From assembly GCA_017471185.1 (NCBI GenBank), contig JAFUVZ010000059.1, positions 1 through 56,136 on the forward strand: a stretch of DNA of 56,136 bases, written 5' to 3'. Positions within the stretch are counted from its first letter, which is position 1; every line of letters starts with the position of its first letter. Positions 1 through 8,967 of this stretch are shown one piece after another. The notes beneath the pieces are model-generated. The model did not search any database. It was not told the DNA's origin and saw only the letters and a program-made list of their open reading frames with translations. The DNA comes from Bacteroidaceae bacterium. Its GTDB lineage: Bacteria > Bacteroidota > Bacteroidia > Bacteroidales > Bacteroidaceae. The position numbers and the translations under genes are program-made.

Positions 1-23
1 ATGAAAAACAAAGTAAGGCTTTT

Positions 24-102
24 GCCCTTTCAGGGCGAACCTAACTGCATCCTTGTACCCAGGGCGATGCCCTGGGCTATTAGCTTTCTGCCCCTTCGGG
101 GC
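24..102. repeat. cluster of three short GC-rich palindromes
   Basis: Three hairpin-forming palindromes lie within 80 bases: GCCCT-TTC-AGGGC (24-36), CCCAGGGC-GAT-GCCCTGGG (58-76) and GCCCC-TTC-GGGGC (90-102). They stand just past the 3' end of the PqqD-like gene (minus strand) and could act as a transcription stop or RNA-stabilising structure, but no T-tract follows any stem. The arrangement resembles REP-like intergenic palindromes. Open frames across it are not credible genes. Confidence 0.6.
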
Positions 103-103
103 G

Positions 104-469
104 CTATTCGATAGCATATTCATCTACTTGCGAAACTTGAATCAATATTATAAATCCATCTTGGTGGAGCTTCGACAAATACAGGGCGATGCGCTGGGGC
201 AGGTTCTCTTCTTCGGGGTGAGACAGGGAAACCTGCCGTATCACCTCTTCTGCCGTTCTCTTGCCGTCAATCAACTGCCATATCTCACTGCCGAACTGTT
301 CCAATGGCACATGAATGACAGGGTCATACCAGCGGGCGAAAAGTTTCGCCATCCAGGGCTTGGGAAAGCGGTTATAGGCCAATGTCAGGCATCCGTCCTC
401 CCCTACTTCCGTCCATACATGGGATGCATGAACCGGCACCGTATCTAACAAACTTACTCTTTCTTCCAT
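104..469 (-). CDS. PqqD-family-like small protein
   Basis: A 121-residue protein starting MEERVSLLDTV. Residues about 55-115 fit the PqqD fold: a FGSEIWQLIDGKRTAEEV segment (the usual shape is hG..hW.hhdG.rtv.eI) followed by a two-helix tail ending in LYLSKLHQDGFI. PqqD domains bind precursor peptides for radical-SAM or similar enzymes, but no peptide-modification gene is visible nearby, so the role is unknown. An upstream in-frame extension to 634 is read entirely from the heptamer repeat tract (MFNVQCS repeated) and was rejected as the start. It probably follows the MFS genes on the minus strand. Confidence 0.65.
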   Translation of the reverse strand: MEERVSLLDTVPVHASHVWTEVGEDGCLTLAYNRFPKPWMAKLFARWYDPVIHVPLEQFGSEIWQLIDGKRTAEEVIRQVSLSHPEEENLPQRIALYLSKLHQDGFIILIQVSQVDEYAIE

Positions 470-762
470 TGAACATTGAACAGTGAACATTGAACATTGA
501 ACATTGAACATTGAGCTTCGCTCCAAATTGCTCACGCTCGGGAGAGTCCAAGCAAGCTTGGCGCTCCGCTCGCTCAATCGCAATTTTGAACATTGAACAT
601 TGCCATGCGGCATTAAACATTGAACATTATTCATTGTTCATTGTTCATTATTAATTATTCATTATTCATTGTTCATTATTCATTATTCATTGTTTAATGT
701 TCATTGTTTAATGTTCAATGCTCAATGTTCAATGTTCTTAATGTTCAATGCTCTTAATGTTC
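468..762. repeat. degenerate 7-bp tandem repeat tract
   Basis: Tandem heptamers of the form GAACATT (468-515), then after a 67-base non-repeat interruption (516-582, containing GAGCTTCGCTC-type palindromic bits) heptamers drifting through TGTTCAT, TATTCAT, TATTAAT and TGTTCAA (583-762). It fills the gap between the PqqD-like gene and the MFS gene and runs into the MFS 3' end. Both strands carry long spurious frames because 7-bp units give period-7 peptides without stops. Confidence 0.85.
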
Positions 763-2111
763 GGCTTCTCCAGCCCATATCCCTGCTTCTTGTCCAGATA
801 CAGCATAGCGACAGCAACCAATACGGCTGCCAAGCCAGTGCAGGCAAAAATCTGCATACCTGTGGTATAGGTAGGATCCGTCTCGTTGGCCTTGCCCACA
901 AACATCGGGATAATGGCCCTGCCGAAATTCTGGATGAAGAATATCAATGAATAGGCAGTGCCCAGACATTTCATCGGCATGATCTTTGGCACGATAGGCC
1001 ACAGGGCAGCAGGTGTCAAAGAGAAGCCGATGCTCAATAAGATCATCAGGAAGATAGCAAATGCGCTGGCATGTATCGGCAAGGAGAAGCAGAAATGTAC
1101 CAATGTCAACAAGCCCGTACCAATAATAATCAAGGTGACGCCACGACCGTATTTGTCATACACAGAGCCAAACAACGGTGTCATCAAGATGGTGCCAAAG
1201 GGGACAATAGATGAGAAGAACCCAGCTATGTCGGGTGCCACGGCGTATTTGTCAATCATCAAGCGGGTAGCGAACTTGAGGAACGGACTGACCGCTGAAT
1301 AGAACAAGACGACAAATAGCGTGATGAGCCAGAAGCCCGGACTCTTGAGTATCAAGCCTATGTCTCGAAGATGGAACTGGTCGTCATCGTTGACCGTTGA
1401 TGACTGAGCGTTGACCGTTGATGACTGGAGTCTTTGTTCATCTTTGTCCAAGCGGATGTCTAACACGCAGAAGACAAAGAAAGAGATCAGGCCAATCAAC
1501 AGACAGATAATGCCTAAGAGCAACGGAGCTGACAAGGAGAAATGCCTTGCCACCGGAGCACTGACACTCAATGCCGCAGCGGTGCCAAGACGAGCCATAG
1601 CCAGCTGGATGCCCATAGCCAACGCCAGCTCATGGCCTGTAAACCATCGTACCATGGCCTTGCTGACCGTGATGCCACACATCTCATAGCCCACGCCAAA
1701 GATGGCGAAACCCAGGCTGGCAATGGCAGCTGACATAGGCAGATGGACATCCCAGAACAAAGCGTTGAAATTGAATGTCTGACCTGCCAAAGGAGCTGTC
1801 ACGGCATAGTACTTGATACCTACACCGATAAGCATTAAAGAACAGGCGAGCACTCCCGTGAAGCGCACGCCCATCTTATCTAATATGAGTCCGCTGAAGA
1901 ACAGCATCAGCAGGAACACATTAATTAATCCACTTGAACCGGAGAAGAAGCCATAGTCTGTGCTTGTCCAGCCCAAACCGCCCTCTTCCACTGGCGTCTC
2001 AAGCATCGTCTCTAAAGGAGACATGATGTCGTTGAGGAAGTAGCCCATCATCATGGCGGTGGCCACAATGACCAGCACTGTCCATCTGGTAAATGCAGAA
2101 TCGTTTAACAT
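738..2111 (-). CDS. MFS transporter
   Basis: About 457 residues and roughly 12 hydrophobic segments, with the MFS signature loop LDKMGVRFTGV between the second and third helices. The start MLNDSAFTRWTVLVIVATAMMMGYF was chosen because residues before it (from 2153) are translated heptamer repeat. A central cytoplasmic loop contains SSTVNAQ-SSTVND, again encoded by an inserted repeat tract (1389-1430). The next gene upstream is a close paralogue with the same N-terminal plan (L-DKMGVRFTxVL). Substrate cannot be inferred; the pair could carry organic acids or peptides. The 3' end also reaches into a heptamer tract. Confidence 0.85.
   Translation of the reverse strand: MLNDSAFTRWTVLVIVATAMMMGYFLNDIMSPLETMLETPVEEGGLGWTSTDYGFFSGSSGLINVFLLMLFFSGLILDKMGVRFTGVLACSLMLIGVGIKYYAVTAPLAGQTFNFNALFWDVHLPMSAAIASLGFAIFGVGYEMCGITVSKAMVRWFTGHELALAMGIQLAMARLGTAAALSVSAPVARHFSLSAPLLLGIICLLIGLISFFVFCVLDIRLDKDEQRLQSSTVNAQSSTVNDDDQFHLRDIGLILKSPGFWLITLFVVLFYSAVSPFLKFATRLMIDKYAVAPDIAGFFSSIVPFGTILMTPLFGSVYDKYGRGVTLIIIGTGLLTLVHFCFSLPIHASAFAIFLMILLSIGFSLTPAALWPIVPKIMPMKCLGTAYSLIFFIQNFGRAIIPMFVGKANETDPTYTTGMQIFACTGLAAVLVAVAMLYLDKKQGYGLEKPNIKSIEH
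1389..1430. repeat. heptamer repeat inside an MFS gene
   Basis: Units GTTGACC and GTTGATG/ACTGAGC repeat with period 7 and, because 21 bases equal seven codons, are translated as a seven-residue repeat (SSTVNAQ, SSTVND) in the central cytoplasmic loop of the transporter. This is the same repeat family as the intergenic tracts at 468, 2104 and 14534. Confidence 0.75.
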
Positions 2112-2174
2112 TGAACGTTGACAATTGACAATTGGCAATTGACAATTATTCATTATTAATTATTAATTGTTCAT
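2104..2174. repeat. degenerate 7-bp repeat between two MFS genes
   Basis: Heptamers TTGACAA, TTGGCAA, TTATTCA, TTATTAA and TTGTTCA in tandem. The tract spans the whole gap between the two transporter genes, covering the start region of one and the stop of the other. Confidence 0.85.
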
Positions 2175-3793
2175 TTAATATTAGGTTCTTCCAAGCCCAG
2201 GCCTTTCTTCTTATCAACAGCCTTCAGTACCAAGCCTAAAATCAAGGCTGCCACACCCAAGCATGCCAGCATCACCAACGGCCAGGTATAGTCATACTGC
2301 GTCGGGTCTGTCACACCCGGATTGGTATTGTCGAGCACCTTGCCAATCAGCAACGGGAACAGCCACAAACCGATATTCTGAATCCAGAAGATCAGTGCGT
2401 AAGCGGAACCGATAATCTTGGCATCTACCAACTTTGGCACACTTGGCCAGAGAGAGGCAGGAACCAGTGAGAATGAAGCGCCTAATACCAGAATGGTGAG
2501 ATATGCCACGATGATACCACCTACCATGTTGCCCTTGAATCCCGGCAGGATGAAAGCGAAGGTAAGATGGCAGGCAATCAAAAGCAGTGAGCCGAGCACC
2601 AGCATGGAAGCCGCCTTACCCTTATGATCCACATAGCTGCCCAAGATCGGGGTGATGCCCATAGCCAGCAACGGGAACACGGCAAACACTGACTCTGCGC
2701 TCTGACGCATATAACCCATGTAGCAATAAACCACAAGAGCCACAATCGCCAAGGCCAGCAGACCGTATTTCTTCGCATTATCTTTCATGAAGTTACTGGT
2801 GAAAGAAGCGATAGCCACCACCAGCATGATGATATACTGCACGATAGTGACCGTACTGCCTGCCCAGAAAGAATTAGGGTCAACCTCCGTAAAGTCAAGG
2901 TTGCACTGCAGCATATTCACCGCGTATTTCTGGAAGGGGAAGATGGCACTGTAATACAGCACGCAGAGCAGAGACACCAGCCAGAAGCCGGTACTGGTCA
3001 GGATCTGTCCCAAGTCGCTGATCTTAAACGGATCATCTTTCTCTTCAGCCTCGCCGGTCTGCGCATCGAGCTTCTTATCCATGAAGAAGTAAACGATGAA
3101 CATGATCAAGCCGATGGCGAGCAGCACTACACCGAAAGCCACCGAACGACTCACGCTGATACTGCCTCCCAGCTTAGCGAAGAACGGAGAGAAAATCATA
3201 CAGGTGGCTACACCCAGACGGGCCAAAGCCATCTCGCTACCCATCGCCAAAGCCATCTCACGGCCCTTGAACCACTTCACGATACCACGGCTCACCGTGA
3301 TACCTGCCATTTCGCAACCGCAACCGAAGATCATGAAGCCACAGGCAGCGAACTTAGCGGAAGCAGGCATACCCTCATAGAAAGGAGAGACACCCAGCTC
3401 GTCGAAAACAGGGATATAGTTCAAATGGGTGGTAAACCACTCCTCCAGTCCGCTTCCGATAAACGAATCAGTGACGGCATACCATTTGATAACCGCACCC
3501 ACAAACATCACTGCGCCAGAGAGCACCGCCGTAAAGCGTACGCCCATCTTGTCGAGTATGATGCCTGCGAAAATCAGGAAGAACACAAACACGTTGAGGA
3601 ACACCTCACTACCCTGCATGGTACCGAACGCCGTAGAGTCCCAACCGCGCGTCTCCTGCATCAAGTCCTTGATTGGAGACAGGATATCCATGAAGATATA
3701 GGCAAAAAACATGCCTAATGCCAGCAGCAATAAGGCAGTCCAGCGCATTCCGGCGGAATCACGCAAAGTCTGTTGAATCTTATCTGTTGTCAT
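2171..3793 (-). CDS. MFS transporter (longer paralogue)
   Basis: 540 residues with about 12-14 membrane segments and the signature LDKMGVRFTAVLSGAV after helix 2. It shares its layout with the downstream transporter but has extra length in the periplasmic loop after helix 3 (residues about 110-150) and between helices 7 and 8. The N-terminus MTTDKIQQTLRDSAGMRWTALLLLALGM gives a short cytoplasmic lead before helix 1. The two genes are separated only by a heptamer repeat tract and probably arose by tandem duplication. Substrate unknown. Confidence 0.85.
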   Translation of the reverse strand: MTTDKIQQTLRDSAGMRWTALLLLALGMFFAYIFMDILSPIKDLMQETRGWDSTAFGTMQGSEVFLNVFVFFLIFAGIILDKMGVRFTAVLSGAVMFVGAVIKWYAVTDSFIGSGLEEWFTTHLNYIPVFDELGVSPFYEGMPASAKFAACGFMIFGCGCEMAGITVSRGIVKWFKGREMALAMGSEMALARLGVATCMIFSPFFAKLGGSISVSRSVAFGVVLLAIGLIMFIVYFFMDKKLDAQTGEAEEKDDPFKISDLGQILTSTGFWLVSLLCVLYYSAIFPFQKYAVNMLQCNLDFTEVDPNSFWAGSTVTIVQYIIMLVVAIASFTSNFMKDNAKKYGLLALAIVALVVYCYMGYMRQSAESVFAVFPLLAMGITPILGSYVDHKGKAASMLVLGSLLLIACHLTFAFILPGFKGNMVGGIIVAYLTILVLGASFSLVPASLWPSVPKLVDAKIIGSAYALIFWIQNIGLWLFPLLIGKVLDNTNPGVTDPTQYDYTWPLVMLACLGVAALILGLVLKAVDKKKGLGLEEPNIK

Positions 3794-3818
3794 GACAATA
3801 CTCTCTCTTCAGGACAAA

Positions 3819-4193
3819 TCAGTTAGCAGGAGTCTCTGCAGGAGCTTCAGCCGGAGTCTCGGTAGCAGGAGCCTCGGTAGCAGGAGCGTTAGTACCTACA
3901 GGCATGTTATAAGGATTGGTATTAGCGCTCTTCTGAGCCTGCTCCATGATAGCGTCCTGGCTGGAGTTAGCTGAAGGCAGCGTATAAGCTGACACCACAC
4001 TGCAGATCACCATAACGGCTGCCAAAGTCCAGGTAGCCTTCTCCAGGAAGTCCGTAGTCTTACGCACGCCCATGATGGCGTTAGAAGATGAGAAACCGGA
4101 TGCCAAACCGCCACCCTTTGAATTCTGAATCAAGACGATGCCGCACATTAAGATTGATGCGACCAACATTAAAATAATAATAAGTAAATACAT
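3819..4193 (-). CDS. secG: preprotein translocase subunit SecG
   Basis: 124 residues. SecG is the small inner-membrane partner of SecYE that stimulates protein export. The first helix (about 2-22) is followed by the family hallmark QNSKGGGLASGFSS and by TTDFLEKATW leading into the second helix (about 55-75). The C-terminal tail of about 50 residues is rich in Pro, Ala, Thr and Glu, a common extension in this phylum. It is the last gene of a minus-strand run with the TPR-like gene (8-base gap) and the LptE-like gene. Confidence 0.93.
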   Translation of the reverse strand: MYLLIIILMLVASILMCGIVLIQNSKGGGLASGFSSSNAIMGVRKTTDFLEKATWTLAAVMVICSVVSAYTLPSANSSQDAIMEQAQKSANTNPYNMPVGTNAPATEAPATETPAEAPAETPAN

Positions 4194-4201
4194 CTTTTTA
4201 T

Positions 4202-4894
4202 TTATGTTTTTGTTTTCTCATTAGTTACCAATTTCTCCAAAAATCGGATTTGGTCTGCAAAGTAAATATTTTTTTTTGGATATTTCAAGTTTAACTTTCT
4301 AATTATTTCCAAAGCCTTGGCATATCTGTGCTGTTTTATATATATTTTGGCCAAAGTCTCGGTAAAATAGCTGTCATCCAGCTCTTCATTATCAGAAGTA
4401 AGGGCAGGGCCTGACTGTTCTTTTTCCTCTTCCTGACCGGTAACATCAGAAACTGCGGTTTCCTCTTCCTCCTCACTGATATTCTCCTCTGTCAAGACAT
4501 AGCCCGTATAGTCAGCCGCCAGTTCCATCTCACTGCCTGCAGCCTGCTCATCAGGTTTCTCAGCCAGAAAAGAATTGATGAGCGAGAGCGTACGGTCCAC
4601 ACTGGGTTCCTCTTCCATCACCGTGGCCGGCCTGGCATTCTTGACAGGCTTCAAAGCAAACATATCTCCTTCTATCATATAGAAGAGTACCCTGCGGTCA
4701 GCCACATACAGCACCGACTTACGCAGTTCATGCCCGAAGGTCTCGTCATGAAGCAGGTAGAGATTCTTCAGATACAGCAGACGAAGCGACTGGAAATAAG
4801 GATAGCGCGCCACCATCGTACGCAACTCGTACAAGGTGCCGGCATTCAGCATTTCAGGATGCTCTATCCACTGTATGATCTGATTAATCGTCAT
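4202..4894 (-). CDS. conserved hypothetical protein with C-terminal TPR-like unit
   Basis: 230 residues, no signal peptide. The N-terminus (MTINQIIQWIEHPEMLNAGTLYEL) is helical, the middle is acidic and Glu-rich, and the C-terminal 50 residues (DSYFTETLAKIYIKQHRYAKALEIIRKL) match one tetratricopeptide unit, suggesting protein-protein contacts in the cytoplasm. The position between lptE-like and secG genes, with a 1-base gap to the former, suggests a role linked to envelope biogenesis, but no function is established. Confidence 0.75.
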   Translation of the reverse strand: MTINQIIQWIEHPEMLNAGTLYELRTMVARYPYFQSLRLLYLKNLYLLHDETFGHELRKSVLYVADRRVLFYMIEGDMFALKPVKNARPATVMEEEPSVDRTLSLINSFLAEKPDEQAAGSEMELAADYTGYVLTEENISEEEEETAVSDVTGQEEEKEQSGPALTSDNEELDDSYFTETLAKIYIKQHRYAKALEIIRKLNLKYPKKNIYFADQIRFLEKLVTNEKTKT

Positions 4895-4895
4895 C

Positions 4896-5423
4896 TTACC
4901 AATTGGCTACCGTTGAGTTAAATATCTGTTCGGAAATATCCTTCACCATCACTTCTATCAGCTGGTCTTGCACAGCAGTGAGCAACTGTGAGGCATCATA
5001 CGTCTGGAACGCGCTGAAAGTACGGTTCTCGAAATCATCCTCATGATTGGTGTTATTGGTATAGGTCACCTGCACCGTCAGCGTCAGCCTGACCTTAGAA
5101 GAGTATCCGCTGGCATCTATCGCCTCGTTGAACTGATTATAGCCGGTTATCTCACCCTCAATCACGATGTCACCCCCGTTATCCACCAGCTGCAGACGAG
5201 TCTGCTGCATGAACATATCCTTCATTTTGTCATTCAACGTAGTGGCGAGCGGGCCATACACATAATCCGCATGATTCTGGAAATCCACAATCTGCATCGT
5301 CTTCACCTTATTATAATCAATAGACGAGATAGGAGCCAGGCCTAACGACACCTTGCAGGCCGCGACTACCACCGCCACAGCCAGTAAACCCATAATCTGC
5401 GCCAACTTCTTATTCCAAGCCAT
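4896..5423 (-). CDS. LptE-like outer-membrane lipoprotein
   Basis: 175 residues with a lipoprotein signal ending AVVVAAC (Cys about 23). The body (KTMQIVDFQN, VDNGGDIVIEGEITGYN, VRLTLTVQVTYTN, TFSAFQTYD) follows the LptE/LptE-like family of Bacteroidota, the plug/assembly lipoprotein for the LPS translocon LptD. The N-terminus overlaps the 3' end of the sigma-54 activator by 14 bases, so they are co-transcribed and probably translationally coupled. Confidence 0.8.
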   Translation of the reverse strand: MAWNKKLAQIMGLLAVAVVVAACKVSLGLAPISSIDYNKVKTMQIVDFQNHADYVYGPLATTLNDKMKDMFMQQTRLQLVDNGGDIVIEGEITGYNQFNEAIDASGYSSKVRLTLTVQVTYTNNTNHEDDFENRTFSAFQTYDASQLLTAVQDQLIEVMVKDISEQIFNSTVANW

Positions 5424-6669
5424 ATACCTTAATCTTTCTATATAACGTACGTTCGGAGATGTTCAGTTCCTTGGCAGCCGCCCTACGCCTGCCCCTGTTC
5501 CTCTCCAACGCCTTCTTGATCATCTCCTTCTCCACTTCATCCAGCGACAATGTTTCCGCCTCTTCCACAGCCTCGGTGTCCTGAATGTTATCATCATTAT
5601 GCAGCGTAGTAGATGAAGAACGTACATTGTTAACCGGCTGCTGGATGATAGGAATCACAGAATCAGCATCTGGAGCCGCATGGTTGAAGTAAGAAGCATT
5701 AGGTGTAGCGGCAGAGACCGCCACCTGTTCGCCAGCCATCAGTTTCTTGACCACCTGCTTCAGTTCGCTCACCTCATTATTGAGATTATACAGCATCTTA
5801 TAGAGAAATTCACGCTCACCCTCGAAGCCTTGTCCGAAATCTTTCACTCCAAACAGAGCCGGCAACCGCTGTCCTTGCTCCTGTTCAGGCAGGTAACGCT
5901 TCAGGATTTCGGCAGTGATGGTCCTGTCAGTCTCGATGATGGAAATCTGCTCGGTAACATTCTTCAGCTGGCGCACATTGCCTGGCCAACGGAAATTCAC
6001 TAACATCCGCTTTGCCTCATCGGTCAGCTGGATGGCTGGCATACGGTATTTCGTGGCAAAATCGCTGGCAAACTTGAGGAACAACAAAGCCGCGTCATTA
6101 CCACGCTCACGCAAGGGGGGCACTTTGATAGGCACCGTACTGAGACGGTAAAACAGGTCTTCACGGAACCGTCCGTCAGCTATCGCCCTGTCGAGATTAA
6201 CGTTTGTAGCCGCCACGATGCGCACGTTGGTCTTCTCCACTTTTGAAGAGCCCACCCTGATGTACTCACCGTTCTCCAACACGCGTAGCAACCTCGCCTG
6301 CGTAGCCAGGGGCAGCTCTCCCACTTCATCCAGGAAAATCGTACCTCCGTCGGCCTCGCTGAAATAGCCGTTGCGGTCACTGATGGCACCCGTAAAGGCT
6401 CCCTTCTCATGACCGAAAAGCTCTGAGTCGATAGTACCTTCAGGAATGGCACCGCAGTTTACCGCAATGTATTTGCCATGTTTCCTACGGCTGAACTGAT
6501 GGATAATCTGAGGGAAGCTCTCCTTTCCCACACCGCTCTCTCCGGTAATGAGCACAGACACGTCAGTCGGCGCCACCTGTATGGCGGTATCGATGGCATG
6601 CAGCAGATTCTCATCATTGCCAATGATGCCGAACCTCAGCTTCACTTGTTGTATCTCAGCCCTCGTCAT
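5410..6669 (-). CDS. sigma-54-dependent transcriptional activator
   Basis: 419 residues. It begins almost directly with the AAA+ domain: Walker A GESGVGKE (43-50), the sigma-54 contact loop GAFTGA (90-95), Walker B GGTIFLDEVGE (108-118). There is no receiver, GAF or PAS domain at the N-terminus, so control must come from partner proteins or abundance. After a linker (about 280-380) a Fis-type helix-turn-helix closes the protein (RRRAAAKELNISERTLYRKIK). It overlaps pdxA by 4 bases upstream and the lptE-like gene downstream. Cognate promoters would need sigma-54; none was identified here. Confidence 0.93.
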   Translation of the reverse strand: MTRAEIQQVKLRFGIIGNDENLLHAIDTAIQVAPTDVSVLITGESGVGKESFPQIIHQFSRRKHGKYIAVNCGAIPEGTIDSELFGHEKGAFTGAISDRNGYFSEADGGTIFLDEVGELPLATQARLLRVLENGEYIRVGSSKVEKTNVRIVAATNVNLDRAIADGRFREDLFYRLSTVPIKVPPLRERGNDAALLFLKFASDFATKYRMPAIQLTDEAKRMLVNFRWPGNVRQLKNVTEQISIIETDRTITAEILKRYLPEQEQGQRLPALFGVKDFGQGFEGEREFLYKMLYNLNNEVSELKQVVKKLMAGEQVAVSAATPNASYFNHAAPDADSVIPIIQQPVNNVRSSSTTLHNDDNIQDTEAVEEAETLSLDEVEKEMIKKALERNRGRRRAAAKELNISERTLYRKIKVYGLE

Positions 6670-7772
6670 AATGTCTCTTCCTCTGGCTCAGCCATCTGTT
6701 TCAACTTGTCACTGTCATCACGTTTGTCATAATACTGTTTACGCAAAGGATTGGCCTGCGCTTCTTCTTCCAGCCTTCTGTTACGCAATACATCCATGCA
6801 AAGATAAATGGCATTACGCAATGAGCTCTCGTCAGCCAGGCCTTTTCCAGCCAGCTCATATTCCACGCCGTGTACAGGAGATGCGCAAATGGCAGAAAGG
6901 CCTGTAACAAACTTCACGCCTTCATTCATGCCCAACGCCTTGAACAGTCCCATACCCTGGTCGTGATACATGGCGAAGATGCCGTCAAAATGAACATAGT
7001 TGCTCGTCTCCATCAGATAATCTACAGAATAAGGGCCATAACAGATGACCTTTTCATCAATCAGCTCTTTGATAGCCGGCATGATTATCTCTTCTTCTTC
7101 CTTACCGGGATTGTCATTCACTCCTGCCACGGGATTGAGAGAGAGTACCGCGATGCGTGGAGCATAAATGCCGAAATCCATCTTCAGCGACTGGTTGAAG
7201 ACTGTGATCTTGTCCTTGATGTTTTCTTTGGTCAAGGCACCAGACACCTCCTTCATCGGTATGTTCTCTGTAGCCAACGCCACACGCAGTTCGTCTTTCA
7301 CCAATATTGACAACGCGGTTTCACCCGGCTCACCCAGTTCCTGCTGAATCAGGTTAGTCATGCCCGGATAATTGATGTCAGCCTGTTTCAGTGCCTGTTC
7401 ATTAAGCGGAGCCATTACCAGCACATCCGACAGTCCGTCACGATATTCGTCAATGGCCCTTTGCATGGCGTTCCAAGCGGCCTTGGCAGCCTCAGGGTCA
7501 GTCTTGGCGAACTCCACCTTCGTCTCCTCATCGCTACAGTTCACGAGATTAACTGTATCGTCTGCCGTATCAGCAGCAGATTTGATGATAGAGAAATTGG
7601 TAGGGATATCCATTGACTTGCGATGGAAAGCCGCCACCTTCGGCGAGCCATATATGACTGGTGTACACAGTTCGAGCATCGTAGGGTCTTGGAAAGCCTT
7701 CAGCACCAGTTCCAAGCCTACGCCGTTAATGTCTCCCTGCGTAATGCTTACTCTAATCTTACTGTCTTCCAT
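6666..7772 (-). CDS. pdxA: PdxA-family dehydrogenase with altered metal site
   Basis: 368 residues matching 4-hydroxythreonine-4-phosphate dehydrogenase along the full length: ITQGDINGVGLE near the N-terminus, LNP-AG (212-217), EEEEIIMPAI, and AMYHDQG (267-273). PdxA acts in the DXP-dependent route to pyridoxal phosphate and normally holds a divalent metal with three histidines. Here only the HDQG histidine (270) remains: the usual TTH/TGH-IP motif is TENIP (168-172), the usual LNPHAG is LNPVAG, and the GHTE motif is GMTN (137-140). Activity as PdxA is therefore doubtful. The C-terminus has an extra charged tail. First gene of the run down to secG. Confidence 0.8.
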   Translation of the reverse strand: MEDSKIRVSITQGDINGVGLELVLKAFQDPTMLELCTPVIYGSPKVAAFHRKSMDIPTNFSIIKSAADTADDTVNLVNCSDEETKVEFAKTDPEAAKAAWNAMQRAIDEYRDGLSDVLVMAPLNEQALKQADINYPGMTNLIQQELGEPGETALSILVKDELRVALATENIPMKEVSGALTKENIKDKITVFNQSLKMDFGIYAPRIAVLSLNPVAGVNDNPGKEEEEIIMPAIKELIDEKVICYGPYSVDYLMETSNYVHFDGIFAMYHDQGMGLFKALGMNEGVKFVTGLSAICASPVHGVEYELAGKGLADESSLRNAIYLCMDVLRNRRLEEEAQANPLRKQYYDKRDDSDKLKQMAEPEEETL

Positions 7773-7837
7773 GTATGAAGTATATTTATAAGTCCTTTAG
7801 TATTTCTGTTTTATGTTGAGGCGGAACGCCTGCGTTT

Positions 7838-8881
7838 TCAATCGTCTTGCAGAGGAATCTGCGAGTCAGTCACAGCCTTTCCCGGCAACTTGATGGTATA
7901 GAGCGCAGCCTCCATGCCACGCACCAGGTTACGCTTCATCTTCTCAGGCGCATAAATGAATATTTCCTCTGTAATCACACGTTGGTTGACGGTATCCACA
8001 CGGCTCTGTGACACAAACGGACCACCCATCATGTCGCCCTTCACTTTCCACAATCCACGCGCTTCGAAAATATATTCTCCATTGAGCTTAAAGGCACGGG
8101 TAGTGACAAAACGTGCGTCTGTAGCCATATAGGTGCCTTCTGCCGCGCCTGGAATATTGACTTTCATCACAGAGTCACGCTTCTGAATGAAGAAGTCCTG
8201 CGTAAAGGTACGACGGTCGTTGTATGGATAAGAATAAATCACATAGTTCTGGTCGCCGGATGCAGCGTTAGCACCTGCCCAGAAGAAATCCTCTCCCCGC
8301 TTGGACGACTTCAGCTCACCAGACACCCATACGTCGCAGTCAAACATCTCCTTCACACTCTTAGAGATCATGTCACTATGCTGATACTCCAGTACCTGAA
8401 TCTGCCGGTTCATCTCCGCACGGGTGAAGAAATCAATGATGGCCTGACCGTTCTTCGTCACATATTCAGCCACCGACTCAGCGTCTGGTCCCTGAATAGT
8501 GAGGATAGCCTGCGGGTTGGCATACACGTTCATTTCCGAACGGAACTTAGGCTGTGTATATGTGCCGGGGTCAATATCCACCTTGATGATGTTACGTAGC
8601 ATCTTGAGTGTGGCGTTATAGCCATAAGGCGTAGTATTCATGATGCGGAAGGAACGCTCAGCCTGAGGCAGTCCCGGCACATCGGTGTCAAGTACGTTAA
8701 ACAAGGCCCTGCCTGCGACACCCTCCCAGTTGGCGTCATCGCAGACCACCAGCAGCTCGTATGCCCTACCGCTGGAAGTAGGGGTGAAGACATTCAGCGA
8801 TGAGCGCTTGCCTCCACGGTTGCAGGCTGCCATCATCAGGGCAACCATCACGATAGTCATCAAATAAACCGTCTTTCTCAT
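7838..8881 (-). CDS. DUF4837 family lipoprotein
   Basis: 347 residues with a lipoprotein signal (MTIVMVALMMAAC, Cys about 20). The body, including SGRAYELLVVCDDANWEG and ERSFRIMNTTPYGYNATLKMLRNI, is characteristic of the DUF4837 family, which is confined to Bacteroidota and has no known function. It is separated by 65 bases from pdxA, with a weak AGGCG-GAA-CGCCT hairpin in the gap, and has its own promoter-like element upstream. Confidence 0.85.
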   Translation of the reverse strand: MRKTVYLMTIVMVALMMAACNRGGKRSSLNVFTPTSSGRAYELLVVCDDANWEGVAGRALFNVLDTDVPGLPQAERSFRIMNTTPYGYNATLKMLRNIIKVDIDPGTYTQPKFRSEMNVYANPQAILTIQGPDAESVAEYVTKNGQAIIDFFTRAEMNRQIQVLEYQHSDMISKSVKEMFDCDVWVSGELKSSKRGEDFFWAGANAASGDQNYVIYSYPYNDRRTFTQDFFIQKRDSVMKVNIPGAAEGTYMATDARFVTTRAFKLNGEYIFEARGLWKVKGDMMGGPFVSQSRVDTVNQRVITEEIFIYAPEKMKRNLVRGMEAALYTIKLPGKAVTDSQIPLQDD

Positions 8882-8914
8882 AACTCTTTTTTCTTTTTAT
8901 GTTTGCTTTTCCCT

Positions 8915-8923
8915 ACAAAGCTA
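8915..8923 (-). promoter_or_regulatory. Bacteroides-type -7 element before the DUF4837 gene
   Basis: Reads TAGCTTTGT on the minus strand (consensus TAnnTTTG), 34 bases before the start codon at 8881. Confidence 0.5.
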
Positions 8924-8967
8924 CGAATAAGTGAGAACAGATTATGCTATTTCCTTAATAATTAATA

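Noticed and set aside
53-448. 131-codon frame on the plus strand
   Set aside because: It is antisense to the PqqD-like gene and starts in the palindrome cluster; the peptide is repeat-derived.
669-950. 93-codon frame on the plus strand
   Set aside because: Its first third is translated heptamer repeat and the rest is antisense to the MFS gene.
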